From NCBI GenBank assembly GCA_020634935.1, contig JACKAT010000031.1, positions 1-63,290 of the forward strand: 63,290 nucleotides of DNA, written 5' to 3'. The stretch's first letter is position 1. Every line of letters starts with the position of its first letter. This document shows positions 42,756 through 51,845 of this stretch, piece by piece. Below the pieces are notes generated by a model that searched no databases, was not told the DNA's origin, and saw only the letters and a program-made list of their open reading frames with translations. The position numbers and the translations under genes were made by a program. This stretch comes from Anaerolineales bacterium (lineage in GTDB: Bacteria; Chloroflexota; Anaerolineae; 4572-78; J111).

Positions 42756-43484
42756 TTATTCAAACAGTAAGAACAGCGCGGTCAGGGCGAGGAGGCCGAT
42801 GATAATGCGGTCGAATAAGACTTTGTTGACTTTGGTCGCTAAGAGTTTGCCGACCCAGACGCTGAGCGGCAGTAGGGGCAACAGCCAGGCGACTTGCCAC
42901 AGTTGGTTGAAATCAAAGAGGCCGAGGTAATAGTAGGACGGCACTTTGAGCCAGTTCAGGACGGCGAAAAAGAGGGCCGAGGTGGCGACGAAGACGCGGG
43001 GCGAGATGTCCTGCATCAACAGGTAGATGGCAATCGGCGGGCCGCCGGTGTGGGCCAGGGTGGAGGTGATGCCGCCGACGGCTCCGGCCACAAACCCATG
43101 CCAGCCGCGCGAGGTGTAGTTGCCCCGCATAATCCGCTGCTCCAGCAGCTTATAAATCACGAACAACAGCACGATCACGCCAATCCCTCGCTTCAGCGTC
43201 TCCGGCGAGATGCCGGCAATGAAAAACGAGGCAACAACCATGCCCACGATCGCCCCCGGAATAAGCAGCAAAACGAGTTTCGTATGCCAATGCCCCCAGT
43301 GGGAATAGACCGCAAATATATCGGCGATGATGAGGATTGGCAGCAGCAGCCCGATAACTTGATCGGCCGGCATGACCAGGCTCATCAACGGGGTGGCTAA
43401 CACGCCTAACGTGCCGCCCAACCCGCCTTTCCCCAAACCAATAATGAAAATAACTACCGCGGTCATAATAAAGAAGGTGGTCAA
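42756..43484 (-). CDS. TauE/SafE-family anion exporter
   Basis: A 242-residue membrane protein with seven to eight hydrophobic helices and the typical N-terminal GLGKGGLGGTLGVLATPLM. TauE/SafE proteins move sulfite, sulfonates or other organic anions; the substrate is not evident. The TTG start lies 1 base after the amidohydrolase stop (an ATG at 43466 is possible), so it ends the transporter/amidohydrolase operon. Confidence 0.85.
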   Translation of the reverse strand: MTTFFIMTAVVIFIIGLGKGGLGGTLGVLATPLMSLVMPADQVIGLLLPILIIADIFAVYSHWGHWHTKLVLLLIPGAIVGMVVASFFIAGISPETLKRGIGVIVLLFVIYKLLEQRIMRGNYTSRGWHGFVAGAVGGITSTLAHTGGPPIAIYLLMQDISPRVFVATSALFFAVLNWLKVPSYYYLGLFDFNQLWQVAWLLPLLPLSVWVGKLLATKVNKVLFDRIIIGLLALTALFLLFE

Positions 43485-43485
43485 G

Positions 43486-44685
43486 TTAGCTTGTTCCGGT
43501 CAGTTTCAGATCGCCGGTTAAGAAGCGGCGCGTGGTTTCGGCTAAAATAGCAGCGCCAAGGGGCAGCGCATTTTCATCGATGTCAAAGTTGTTGGCGTGA
43601 TGGGCCCGATGAATGCCGTCCGGCAGGGCCGCGCCCAGTAAAAACATCGCGCCGGGCGCTTCCTGGCACATGTAAGCGAAATCCTCCGCACCCATGCCCA
43701 TGCCGTCCTCAAAAACGTGAGCGTCCCCAATAAAATTGCCGGCCACCTCTTTTAACCAGCCGCTGACCGCCGGATCATTCCAGCCGGCGGGGTAGCCGGG
43801 CCACACCCTGAGCCGGTAATCGCCGCCCAGCGGGCGTACAATGGATAGCGCCCGCTCCACCTCGGCCAACAGCGCCTGGCGGACCTGCGGATCGAAACTG
43901 CGCAGCGTCCCTTCGATATACACTTCCGGGGGGATGACGTTGCTGGCTGTGCCGCCGTGAACCTGGCCCAGGCTCATTACCGCCGGCTGCATCGGGTTAA
44001 TCCGCCGGGCGACGATGCCGTGCAGCGCTGCTAAAACCGGGCTGAGCAGCCAGAGCGGATCGACGGTTTCATGGGGATAGGCCCCATGCCCGCCGGCGCC
44101 AACAAGCCACGCTTCAAAACTATCGACTGCGGCCGAACTCCAACCGCTGGGGGCGCAAATTTGGCCGGTGGGGCGGGTCGATTCGACGTGCAGGGCGATG
44201 ACGGCGTCAACGCCGGCCATCGCGCCGTCTTCAATCATCCGCGGAGCGCCGCTGAGGCCCTCGCTGTCGTTGTTTTCTTCCGCCGGTTGGAAAAGAAAGC
44301 GGACGGTGCCTTGGAGGCCGTCGGTGGCAAAGCTGTCTTTGAGCAGATGGGCCACGCCCAGCAGGATCGCGGTGTGGGCGTCGTGGCCGCAGGCATGCAT
44401 GACGCCGTCGTTGGTGGAGGCGTAGGGCGTGTCGGTCTGTTCTAAAATGGGCAGGGCGTCCATATCGGCCCGGATGGCGATGGTGGGGCCGTGGCCGCTG
44501 CTCAATTCGCCCACAACGCCGGTTTTGCCGACGCCGGTTTTGACGGTGATGCCGCCGATCTCGTGCAGCGTATCGGCCACCAGTTGAGCGGTGCGCACCT
44601 CTTGAAAACTTAGTTCGGGGTGGGCGTGGATATCGCGGCGCAGGCGGATCATTTCGGCGGATAAGGATTTGGCTTTGTCTAGCAT
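43486..44685 (-). CDS. M20-family amidohydrolase
   Basis: The start is ATG 44685 with AGGAG about 13 bases upstream; the longer frame enters a repeat element. The 399-residue metal-dependent amidohydrolase matches the IAA-amino-acid/N-acyl-amino-acid hydrolase group: LRRDIHAHPELSFQEVRTAQ, IAIRADMDALP, MHACGHDAHTAILLG, FQPAEEN and a dimerisation domain, ending with the metal-binding His of FDIDENALPLGA. It removes acyl groups from amino acids or peptides. It follows a peptide importer on the same strand, suggesting processing of the imported substrate. Confidence 0.88.
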   Translation of the reverse strand: MLDKAKSLSAEMIRLRRDIHAHPELSFQEVRTAQLVADTLHEIGGITVKTGVGKTGVVGELSSGHGPTIAIRADMDALPILEQTDTPYASTNDGVMHACGHDAHTAILLGVAHLLKDSFATDGLQGTVRFLFQPAEENNDSEGLSGAPRMIEDGAMAGVDAVIALHVESTRPTGQICAPSGWSSAAVDSFEAWLVGAGGHGAYPHETVDPLWLLSPVLAALHGIVARRINPMQPAVMSLGQVHGGTASNVIPPEVYIEGTLRSFDPQVRQALLAEVERALSIVRPLGGDYRLRVWPGYPAGWNDPAVSGWLKEVAGNFIGDAHVFEDGMGMGAEDFAYMCQEAPGAMFLLGAALPDGIHRAHHANNFDIDENALPLGAAILAETTRRFLTGDLKLTGTS

Positions 44686-44719
44686 AGGGTTAGTGTGACT
44701 CCTGTAAAAGTAAAAATTT

Positions 44720-44775
44720 GGAGCGTCAAAGTTTACTTTGACCTGAGGGTGGGACAAAGCCAGCTTTGTCGCTCC
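44720..44775. repeat. GGAGCG...CGCTCC palindromic element (family A), copy 2
   Basis: A 56-bp element nearly identical to that at 7359-7415: GGAGCGTCAAAG-TTTA-CTTTGAC, then GACAAAG-CCAG-CTTTGTCGCTCC, with a different short middle. It separates the amidohydrolase from the permease gene. Confidence 0.85.
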
Positions 44776-44837
44776 TTTTGCGGCGCTTTCCGCGACTTTG
44801 GATTTGGCGATGATTGATGAAAATGACGTGACTACAA

Positions 44838-45758
44838 CTACTCTCTTAATTTGGGGTCGAGCGCGTCGCGCAGGCCGTCGCCCATAAAGTTAATGCCCAA
44901 GACGGTGAAAGAAATAAACAGGCCGGGGAAGATGACGACCCAGGGGGTAAAGGTCATAAAGTCTTTGCCGTCGTACAGCAGCCGGCCCCAGGTGGGGACA
45001 TCAGAGGGAAAGCCGAGGCCCAAGAAGGAGAGGGCTGACTCGGTGATGATGGCGTTAGCGATGCTAAGGGTGGCCGCGACAATGATGGGGCTGAGGACGT
45101 TAGGGAACACGTGTTTGAGCAGCACCGTGTTTTCATTGGTGCCAATGCTGATGGCTGCTTCAACAAACTCTTTTTCTTTAATCGACAAAACCGAGCCGCG
45201 CACGACGCGGGCGGTGGGCATCCAGTTGAGGATGCCGATGACAAACACAATCAATAGAAAAATGCCGGTTTCCGGGCCAAACATTGCCCGTAAGGTGTCG
45301 CGAAACAGCAGAATAATAACCAGCAACAAAGGTAAGAGGGGCAGGGCCAGCATCATGTCGGTAAAGCGCATCAGCGGGCCGTCGAGCTTAGAATAGTAGC
45401 CCGACACCGCTCCAATCAGCGAGCCAACAAACATTGAGATCAGCATGGCCACTATGCCGACGGCAATCGAGATGCGCCCGCCAAACAAATTGCGGGCCAG
45501 CCCGTCGCGACCGAGATTGTCGGTGCCGAAGGGGTGCTGGAGGCTGGGCGGCTGGTTAGCTACCGTAAAATCGATGTATTCCGGGTCTTTGGTATAAATA
45601 AGGGGGCCAGCCAAGACGCCGACCACAATCAGGGTGATAACCGCCAGGCCAAACATGGCTAACTTATGTTTGCGAAACTGAATCCAAACATCGCCCCAGA
45701 GGGTGCGTTGTTTTCTGGTAGCTACCGGCAAGGCAATGGCTTCGGATTGGGCCGTCAT
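44838..45758 (-). CDS. ABC transporter permease, DppC/OppC type
   Basis: A 306-residue inner-membrane permease of the peptide/nickel class. It has the N-terminal DppC cap (WGDVWIQFRKHKLAMFG), HPFGTDNLGRD, about six membrane helices and the EAA motif (KEKEFVEAAISIGTNE, then LLKHVFPNVLSPI) that contacts the ATPase. It pairs with the DppB-type permease, whose stop is 36 bases upstream. No ATPase gene is in the cluster. Confidence 0.9.
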   Translation of the reverse strand: MTAQSEAIALPVATRKQRTLWGDVWIQFRKHKLAMFGLAVITLIVVGVLAGPLIYTKDPEYIDFTVANQPPSLQHPFGTDNLGRDGLARNLFGGRISIAVGIVAMLISMFVGSLIGAVSGYYSKLDGPLMRFTDMMLALPLLPLLLVIILLFRDTLRAMFGPETGIFLLIVFVIGILNWMPTARVVRGSVLSIKEKEFVEAAISIGTNENTVLLKHVFPNVLSPIIVAATLSIANAIITESALSFLGLGFPSDVPTWGRLLYDGKDFMTFTPWVVIFPGLFISFTVLGINFMGDGLRDALDPKLRE

Positions 45759-45794
45759 AATAATCCCCTTTTGGCTATGGTTGGTGCATTCATT

Positions 45795-46808
45795 TTAATC
45801 ATAATGGATGCGTGGATCAAGAAAGCCGTAGATCACATCAGCAATCAGGTTGAATAGAACAATCAGGATGGCAAAAATAAAGGTCAGGCTTTGAACCACC
45901 GGAATATCACTGCCCTGGATGGCGATAATCAGCAGCGCGCCCAAGCCGTTGATCCGGAAAATTTGCTCGGTGATAATGGCCCCGCCAAAGATGGTGGGGA
46001 TGCCGAGCGCCACCAGTGTGACCACCGGGATCAGGCTGTTTCTAAGGACGTGGACCATAATCACGTAGTATTCTCTAAAGCCCTTGGCTCTAACGGTGCG
46101 GACATAGTCCTGCGGTAAATTGTCAAGGACGGAGGAGCGGGTAAAGCGGTTGAGGGTGGCGGTTTGGAACAGGGCCAGCACGCTGACCGGCAAGATGATC
46201 TGTTTGACCTGAAAGATAAAACTTGGCCAATCGGTCACTTGATGGGTGGTATCGTAAAATGAGGGGAACCAGCCCAAATGGACGCTAAAGATGATGATGG
46301 CTAGCAAACCGGTAAAAAAGGTTGGCACCGAGAAGCCGATCATCGAAAATATGGTCGCAGTCTGGTCGATCCAAGAATATTGCTTGACCGCCGAGATGAC
46401 CCCCAGGGGAATGGCTATGACGACGGAGACCAAATATGCCAGGCCGACCACCCACAGCGTTTGGGGCAGTCGCTCGATGATTAAATCGATGACCGGCCCG
46501 CGAGTTTGCCACGAGCGCAGGCGGAAGCGACTGGTAGAGTCGCCAATGGTGATGCCGGTGGTTTCTTCCAGAATGTTGAGCGGCTCGGTGACAAAGAATT
46601 GCTGCATCCACTTTATATAGCGGATGTGAAAGGGCTGTCCCAAACCGAGCGACTCGCGGATTTGTTCTTTAACTTCAGGCGGGATGGTTAGCGGCAGGTT
46701 GCCGGTTGGATCGCTGGGAGCCAGATCGAGAATGGCAAAAATGACAAAACTGATGGCGATCAGCGTGGGGATAGCGGTTAGAAGACGGCGAATTAAATAT
46801 CTACCCAT
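45795..46808 (-). CDS. ABC transporter permease, DppB/OppB type
   Basis: A 337-residue permease beginning MGRYLIRRLLTAIPTLIAIS, the classical DppB opening, with LGLGQPFHIRYIKW, six helices and the EAA motif (YVRTVRAKGFREYYVIMVHV). The loop between helices 1 and 2 is longer than usual. It lies downstream of the substrate-binding protein gene, from which a 34-bp palindrome separates it. Confidence 0.9.
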   Translation of the reverse strand: MGRYLIRRLLTAIPTLIAISFVIFAILDLAPSDPTGNLPLTIPPEVKEQIRESLGLGQPFHIRYIKWMQQFFVTEPLNILEETTGITIGDSTSRFRLRSWQTRGPVIDLIIERLPQTLWVVGLAYLVSVVIAIPLGVISAVKQYSWIDQTATIFSMIGFSVPTFFTGLLAIIIFSVHLGWFPSFYDTTHQVTDWPSFIFQVKQIILPVSVLALFQTATLNRFTRSSVLDNLPQDYVRTVRAKGFREYYVIMVHVLRNSLIPVVTLVALGIPTIFGGAIITEQIFRINGLGALLIIAIQGSDIPVVQSLTFIFAILIVLFNLIADVIYGFLDPRIHYD

Positions 46809-46821
46809 AGGCTCACTTTAT

Positions 46822-46855
46822 AAAATGGACTGGGGCTTAAGCCCCAGTCCATTTT
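46822..46855. terminator. 34-bp perfect palindrome between binding protein and permease genes
   Basis: Two 17-base arms (46822-46838 and 46839-46855) starting AAAATGGACTGGGGCTT form a strong hairpin with A/T runs on both ends. It lies between the binding-protein stop (46875) and the permease start, so it probably acts as an attenuator that keeps the binding protein in excess. Confidence 0.7.
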
Positions 46856-46874
46856 TCCTTTCTATGATGTTGCC

Positions 46875-48710
46875 TTATTGGCTGGCGCGGGACCAATCCG
46901 CGATGTTCCACAATTCTGAGTCCCACGTGTTCATGCGGACACCCAACAGGGTGTTGCTGTGGGCTGATACGTCGCCCCGGTGAACTAGCGGGATTATGAC
47001 GTAGTTTTGCATCAGCATGTCGTTCATCTTCTTGGCTAACTCGGCGCGGTCTTCCAATGCCGCCGTTTTCCCCATTTCAGCTACGAGGGCATCGTAATCC
47101 GCATTACACCAGCGCGGAATGTTGTTGCCAATCCATTGGTTGTCGGGGGTCGGGATTTCTTTACAGAGCCAGTTGGCCATGTAGGATTCGGGGTCGGTGC
47201 CGTCGAAGTTATTGGTATACATTTCGATGTCGGCGTAGAATTTTTGGTAGGTGTCCGGGCTGGCCGGGTCGCCGCCAAAGAAGACCCCGGCGTCGATGTT
47301 GCGGAGTTCAGCCCCAACGCCAATTTGCTCCCACCACTGCTTAACTAAAGCCTGGGTGCTCTGGCGGACGGAGTTGGTTGAGGTTTGATACAAAATTTGC
47401 AGTGGTACGCCATCTTTTTCACGAATGCCATCGCCGTCGGTGTCAACGATACCGGCGTCGTCAAGCAGCGCGTTAGCTCCTTCAATATCCTGGGTTAAAC
47501 AGCCATCATTAGCGGTTGAGACGTAAACAGATGGAGCGGGCAGTACGTTGCAGGTCGGCTTGCCGCCGGCGCCGTACAACTGGGTGGCAATGGTGTTGCG
47601 GTCGATGGCCATTGACAGGGCCTGGCGAACAACCGGGTCGGATAGGAAGGGATGTTCATTGGGATCAGCTTCACTCCAAACTGAGCGTAAATCACCCAGG
47701 TCTGCATTCGGATTAGTGAAGTTGACGAGCAGACGTTCAACGGAGGTACCATAGGCCGTAACGACTTTCCCTTTACCGGCCAGAGCCATGCTGTCGAGAA
47801 TCTGTGGTTCAACCTGTAAGTTCCAGGCGTAATCCACTTCGCCGGTTTCCAGCACCGAGCGAGCCGCAGCAGCGGCATCGCCGCCGCCTTTGAAGATGAC
47901 CTGGCTAAAGAACGGCTTATTCGGGTCGCGGTAATTTTCGTTGATATCGTAAACAACCACATCGTTGGCCTTGAAATCGGCCACTTTGTAAGGACCGGTG
48001 CCGATGGGGGCGAAGTTTTGCTCGGTACATTCTTGGGCTTTAGCGCCCATGCAATTTTCAAACTGCGCTTTTTGTAGAACCGGAATGGTGGCGCCCACAA
48101 AAGGCCCGTAGGGGAAAGGCTTGGGTACGCCGAAGTTGATTTTTACGGTCAAATCATCCACCGCTTCGACGCTTTCGACATCGGTCAGGTAAGATAGGGC
48201 GTTACAGCCCATGTCTTCGTTAAGGCAGTATTCGGCGGTGAATTTTACGTCTTCGGCAGTAAAGGGAGTGCCGTCGGACCAGAGGATGCCTTCTTTAATC
48301 TTCCAAGTAATGCTGGTCAGGTCTTCGGCCACGCCGCCGTTTTCTACGGTGGGGATTTCCTCAACCAGCCAGGGCACCATGTTGCCATTTTCATCATAGC
48401 GAGCCAGCGGTTCTAACACCACGGAAGCTGCTTCGATATCTTTGGTTCCGCCGGACAAGAAGGGGTTCATGGTCGAGGCGGCTTGCCAATACAGAATGTT
48501 CAGGGTATCGCCGCTGCCGCGGGAGGTGACGAGTTTTTCAACCTCTTTTTCAACCACGGTTTCAACGGTTTCGACCACTTCTTTGACCACTTCTTTCTCA
48601 ACGACAACCGTCTCGACGACCGTGACGGTTTCTGGTTGAGCGGTACCGCAGCCGGCAATCAGAGTGAGCAGGACAGCCACACTCAATAATAAATATAGTT
48701 TCCTCTTCAT
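46875..48710 (-). CDS. ABC substrate-binding lipoprotein, family 5
   Basis: A 611-residue solute-binding protein of the DppA/OppA family. A lipoprotein signal ends LTLIAGC, followed by a Val/Glu/Lys-rich low-complexity stretch (VEKEVVKEVVETVETVV), a feature common in Chloroflexota lipoproteins. The SBP core shows ILYWQAASTMNPFLSGG, WKIKEGILWSDGTPFTAEDV, VRQALSMAIDRNTIATQLYG and a final VIPLVHRGDVSAHS. It should bind a peptide or similar ligand outside the membrane for the two downstream permeases. The SD AAGGAGG is 15 bases upstream of the ATG. Confidence 0.9.
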   Translation of the reverse strand: MKRKLYLLLSVAVLLTLIAGCGTAQPETVTVVETVVVEKEVVKEVVETVETVVEKEVEKLVTSRGSGDTLNILYWQAASTMNPFLSGGTKDIEAASVVLEPLARYDENGNMVPWLVEEIPTVENGGVAEDLTSITWKIKEGILWSDGTPFTAEDVKFTAEYCLNEDMGCNALSYLTDVESVEAVDDLTVKINFGVPKPFPYGPFVGATIPVLQKAQFENCMGAKAQECTEQNFAPIGTGPYKVADFKANDVVVYDINENYRDPNKPFFSQVIFKGGGDAAAAARSVLETGEVDYAWNLQVEPQILDSMALAGKGKVVTAYGTSVERLLVNFTNPNADLGDLRSVWSEADPNEHPFLSDPVVRQALSMAIDRNTIATQLYGAGGKPTCNVLPAPSVYVSTANDGCLTQDIEGANALLDDAGIVDTDGDGIREKDGVPLQILYQTSTNSVRQSTQALVKQWWEQIGVGAELRNIDAGVFFGGDPASPDTYQKFYADIEMYTNNFDGTDPESYMANWLCKEIPTPDNQWIGNNIPRWCNADYDALVAEMGKTAALEDRAELAKKMNDMLMQNYVIIPLVHRGDVSAHSNTLLGVRMNTWDSELWNIADWSRASQ

Positions 48711-49259
48711 AGTAGTAAAAATATTCCTCCTTAGTAATGAACAATGGTTTAAAGATTAGTTGATGGATCGGTAAATTTTTGCTCCTTTAAGAGCTTTTTA
48801 TAGGGTTCACCTCCTTAAAAGTAAAGAGTGGTTGCCAGTTATCTAGCTCCCTACCGTTTTCATTTTTAAATAAGGTTAGGTTGGCTTAGCGCCTCTGCTA
48901 GCCGGTCAATCCCTGATTTGATTATAAATTTTGGACAACGCTTTAGGGAGAACCATCCTATCAATGAGGACACATTAATCATATATGAGATAGGTGTTAC
49001 AATTTTGGTAGTATGTTGGTTCGGTCTTAATTTTATCCGGATGTCACGTTGGTTGAATGGAAATTAAGTTGTGGTTCTGGCATTGAAATGAGATAATCGG
49101 GTAAATCGTAAATGGGTGTCGGCGATTGTGTGGGTTCCGAGATTACCATGTTTTTAGACGCCGGTCAAATTGCTTCTTATAGGAGTTTGTAAAGTTTATA
49201 GGATTTGGGGAGTTACGGTAACCTCTTGGCTAATCCCAAACTCTACCCACCCTTTAACG
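48711..49259. other. Upstream region of the ABC operon
   Basis: About 550 bp without a gene, mostly AT-rich. It should hold the promoter of the binding-protein operon. On the minus strand another strong AAGGAGGTG is followed by GTG-AAC-CCT-ATA-AAA-AGC-TCT-TAA (around 48785-48816), a possible 7-codon leader. Nothing else was recognised. Confidence 0.5.
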
Positions 49260-49910
49260 CTAATAAGCACAGCAAGCTTTAGCCTTGGTAGAGGAGTCGG
49301 TGGGCAAACTGATTAATTGGTATTCGAATACAGGTTCGGCTTTGATCATGTTGAGTCGGCGTTCTGAACTGATGTAAATAAAAGTCGGTATTTTTTCCGG
49401 GACAGGGGCAGGGGTGGAAAAGATAGCGTAGTTGATAAAGGTAATAATGGTCAAACTAATTAACAGAATTGAGCCTACGGCATAGACGGGTATCAGCGAC
49501 CAACGAGATTTATGGGCAGGACGCCTTGATTCAAAACGGAACGGCCAGGTCTGGATTTGGGGCAAGAGAGGGCGGCGACCGGGAACTTGAACACCCAAAA
49601 TGATATAAAAATCTTCAACATTTTCATCCAGCGCAGCCGCCAGTTTGTTGAGCCAGGGGGGGGGAATAGCGGTTGCCGCAAAAAGCCCTTGCTCCAAAGC
49701 TAATAGGGCAGCCGGAGATAGATTTGTACGATGGGCCAATTCGGTCACAGATAGGCCGGCGTTTTCGCGCGAGGCTCGCAAATAACGGCTAAAGCTAAGT
49801 GTAGATGGATCGCTGCCTTCGCTCGATAGCCTATGCTCGTGTCGTTGACTGATAATCTCACCCAATTCTGCCAGATCTTGTTTACGCTGATCCAGTTCCG
49901 GCTCAGACAT
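49260..49910 (-). CDS. Membrane-anchored HTH protein, sigma-factor partner
   Basis: A 216-residue protein with a cytoplasmic Xre-type HTH (about 40-105: SFSRYLRASRENAGLSVTEL, then AHRTNLSPAALLALEQG), a single membrane helix (about 142-165, VYAVGSILLISLTIITFINY) and a short external C-terminus ending in a Cys pair (KACCAY). The layout resembles RodZ or a membrane-bound anti-sigma factor. Its ATG overlaps the sigma gene end by 8 bases, so it may regulate that sigma factor (inference); no classical zinc anti-sigma motif is present. Confidence 0.7.
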   Translation of the reverse strand: MSEPELDQRKQDLAELGEIISQRHEHRLSSEGSDPSTLSFSRYLRASRENAGLSVTELAHRTNLSPAALLALEQGLFAATAIPPPWLNKLAAALDENVEDFYIILGVQVPGRRPLLPQIQTWPFRFESRRPAHKSRWSLIPVYAVGSILLISLTIITFINYAIFSTPAPVPEKIPTFIYISSERRLNMIKAEPVFEYQLISLPTDSSTKAKACCAY

Positions 49911-50628
49911 TATCTCTCGCCCCCTCTACCAGGCGTCTCAATTCGGGAAAACTGCGCAGTTTCTCTTTGGCGCGTTTGTGATAAACGCGAACGGTATTTT
50001 TATTCATGCCTAAACGACGGGCCACTTCGGTGGCATTCTCCACGGCCTCAAAATAAATCAGCATGATGATCCGGCGCTCGTTTTTTGAGAGCCGTTTGAT
50101 CATTTGGTGTAAGAGGCTATCCGCCTCTTTCTTGACGATAGTAGGTACTTGAGCGAGTGGTTCTATTTGGTCAAACAGATTGAGTTGGCTGGCGATGAAG
50201 TAGATAGCCTGGTCATAATCTTCACGGAGTTTTTCCAGGGACAAAAAATCAGGGGTGTTAAAATGCTCCATAACTTTACGATGAGCGATGCTCAACAGCC
50301 AATATTTTAGGGGAACTCCCGTCCAGATAAAATGACGTATTTTTTCCAGAACGACTAGCCATACCACCGCCGAAATTTCATCGGCGTCGCCGGCCGAGGG
50401 GACTTTGCTTCTGACAAAACGCCAGATATCTTGGTGGTACTTCTGGTAAATGGTTTCGAGCGCTTGGGTACTCTCAGATTTGGAGCCCGTGGTAACTTGG
50501 TTAATTAAGGTTTCGTCAGTGGGTTCTTGAAGCTTGGCTGGCAAGGTGGAGGAGACCGGCCAGGTATTTTTGGCCGATGGAAGCCCTAAAATTGGCAAAG
50601 ATGGATGTTCACCGTCGAGTGCTTGCAT
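49903..50628 (-). CDS. Sigma-70-family (ECF-like) RNA polymerase sigma factor
   Basis: A 241-residue sigma factor. Region 2 is seen in TIYQKYHQDIWRFVRSKVPS, AGDADEISAVVWLVVLEKIR and SIAHRKVMEHF; region 4 in RLSKNERRIIMLIYFEAVEN and the HTH ATEVARRLGMNKNTVRVYHK. No region 1.2 or 3.1 is recognisable, as in ECF factors, but an N-terminal extension of about 45 residues is longer than usual. Translationally coupled with the membrane HTH protein gene. Confidence 0.85.
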   Translation of the reverse strand: MQALDGEHPSLPILGLPSAKNTWPVSSTLPAKLQEPTDETLINQVTTGSKSESTQALETIYQKYHQDIWRFVRSKVPSAGDADEISAVVWLVVLEKIRHFIWTGVPLKYWLLSIAHRKVMEHFNTPDFLSLEKLREDYDQAIYFIASQLNLFDQIEPLAQVPTIVKKEADSLLHQMIKRLSKNERRIIMLIYFEAVENATEVARRLGMNKNTVRVYHKRAKEKLRSFPELRRLVEGARDNV

Positions 50629-50772
50629 CTTGGCTCTCTAAAATTGGCAAGTTTACCAGAGAAATGGAGATTAACGGTGGGAAAGGATAAACAATCAGTA
50701 CGGAATTGAAGTCAATTAATTAAGAGATAGTGTATACCAGCCTCCTATCCGGGGCAAATTTTGTCTAAAGAC

Positions 50773-50812
50773 AAAAAAATCCTCCCAAATTGTTTGATTG
50801 GGAGGATTTTTA
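50773..50812 (-). terminator. Terminator after trxB
   Basis: AATCCTCCCAA and TTGGGAGGATT form an 11-base stem around a short AT loop, with A and T runs on the flanks. It lies 19 bases past the trxB stop on the minus strand. Confidence 0.88.
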
Positions 50813-50830
50813 TAATTATCTATGAAGTGC

Positions 50831-51814
50831 CTAAGCCGTGACCGGTTCGCTCATTTCTTCAAGTTCGGGTAGTAACTCAAGATAATGTTCGGCGTCTAGG
50901 GCGGCCGAGCAGCCGCTGCCGGCGGCGGTGATGGCCTGGCGATAGCGTTTGTCCTGAACATCACCGCAGGCGAATACACCCGGAAGGTTAGTCGCTGTAA
51001 TGTGTGACTTGTCTTGAGAGGTCAAAATATACCCCTTCTGGTCCACCTCGATTTGCCCGTCGAAGAGTTGGGTATTGGGGGTGTGACCAATCGCTACAAA
51101 CAGACCATCAAGCGCCAATTCCGACTCTGCGTCGGTTTGGGTGTCTTGCAGTTTAACGGCGGTAACCGCGTCTTCGCCGATTACATCGGTCACAATGGCG
51201 TTGAGAATGAAGTCGATTTTGGGGTTGTTCTCGGCTTTTTCGAGCATAATTTTAGAGGCGCGGAAGCCTTCGCGGCGGTGGATGACATAGACTTTGCTGG
51301 CAAAGCGGGTCAGAAAAGTGGCTTCTTCCATCGCGCTGTCGCCGCCGCCCACTACAGCGATGGTTTTATCGCGGAAGAAGAACCCGTCGCAGGTGGCGCA
51401 ACTGCTAACGCCGCGCCCCATCAGACGGCTCTCATTTTTTAAGCCCAATAAATTAGCCGATGCTCCGGTGGAGATGATGACCGTTTGGGCCAGGTAAAGA
51501 TCATTATCGACCCATACTTTTTTGATGTCGCCGGTTAAATCAACTTTGGTCACGTTTTTAGTAATAAATTCGGCTCCGAAGCGTTCGGCTTGCGCCCGAA
51601 ACGCCATCATCAATTCTGGCCCCATAATGCCGTCTTTGAAGCCGGGGAAATTTTCAACCTCGGTGGTGGTCATCAATTGCCCGCCGGCCTGATACCCTTC
51701 GATGACTAATGGGTCGAGCCGGCCACGGGCCGTATAGATAGCCGCGGTCAAGCCTGCCGGGCCGGAGCCGACGATAATAACTTTATGAATCTTGTTTTCA
51801 CTATTAGATGACAT
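50831..51814 (-). CDS. trxB: Thioredoxin reductase
   Basis: A 327-residue FAD/NADPH disulfide reductase. FAD site GSGPAGLTAAIYTARG, redox-active CATCDG (Cys-x-x-Cys), NADPH motif GGGDSAMEEATFL, and C-terminal GVFACGDVQDKRYRQAITAA are all intact. It keeps thioredoxin reduced in the cytoplasm. No thioredoxin gene is next to it. It has its own terminator and lies between repeats. Confidence 0.95.
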   Translation of the reverse strand: MSSNSENKIHKVIIVGSGPAGLTAAIYTARGRLDPLVIEGYQAGGQLMTTTEVENFPGFKDGIMGPELMMAFRAQAERFGAEFITKNVTKVDLTGDIKKVWVDNDLYLAQTVIISTGASANLLGLKNESRLMGRGVSSCATCDGFFFRDKTIAVVGGGDSAMEEATFLTRFASKVYVIHRREGFRASKIMLEKAENNPKIDFILNAIVTDVIGEDAVTAVKLQDTQTDAESELALDGLFVAIGHTPNTQLFDGQIEVDQKGYILTSQDKSHITATNLPGVFACGDVQDKRYRQAITAAGSGCSAALDAEHYLELLPELEEMSEPVTA

Positions 51815-51845
51815 TGTTCTCTGATCCTGTTAGAATAGTTTAGAT

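Noticed and set aside
42894..43400. Long plus-strand frame opposite the TauE gene
   Set aside because: The minus-strand gene has clear membrane topology and family motifs; the other is antisense.
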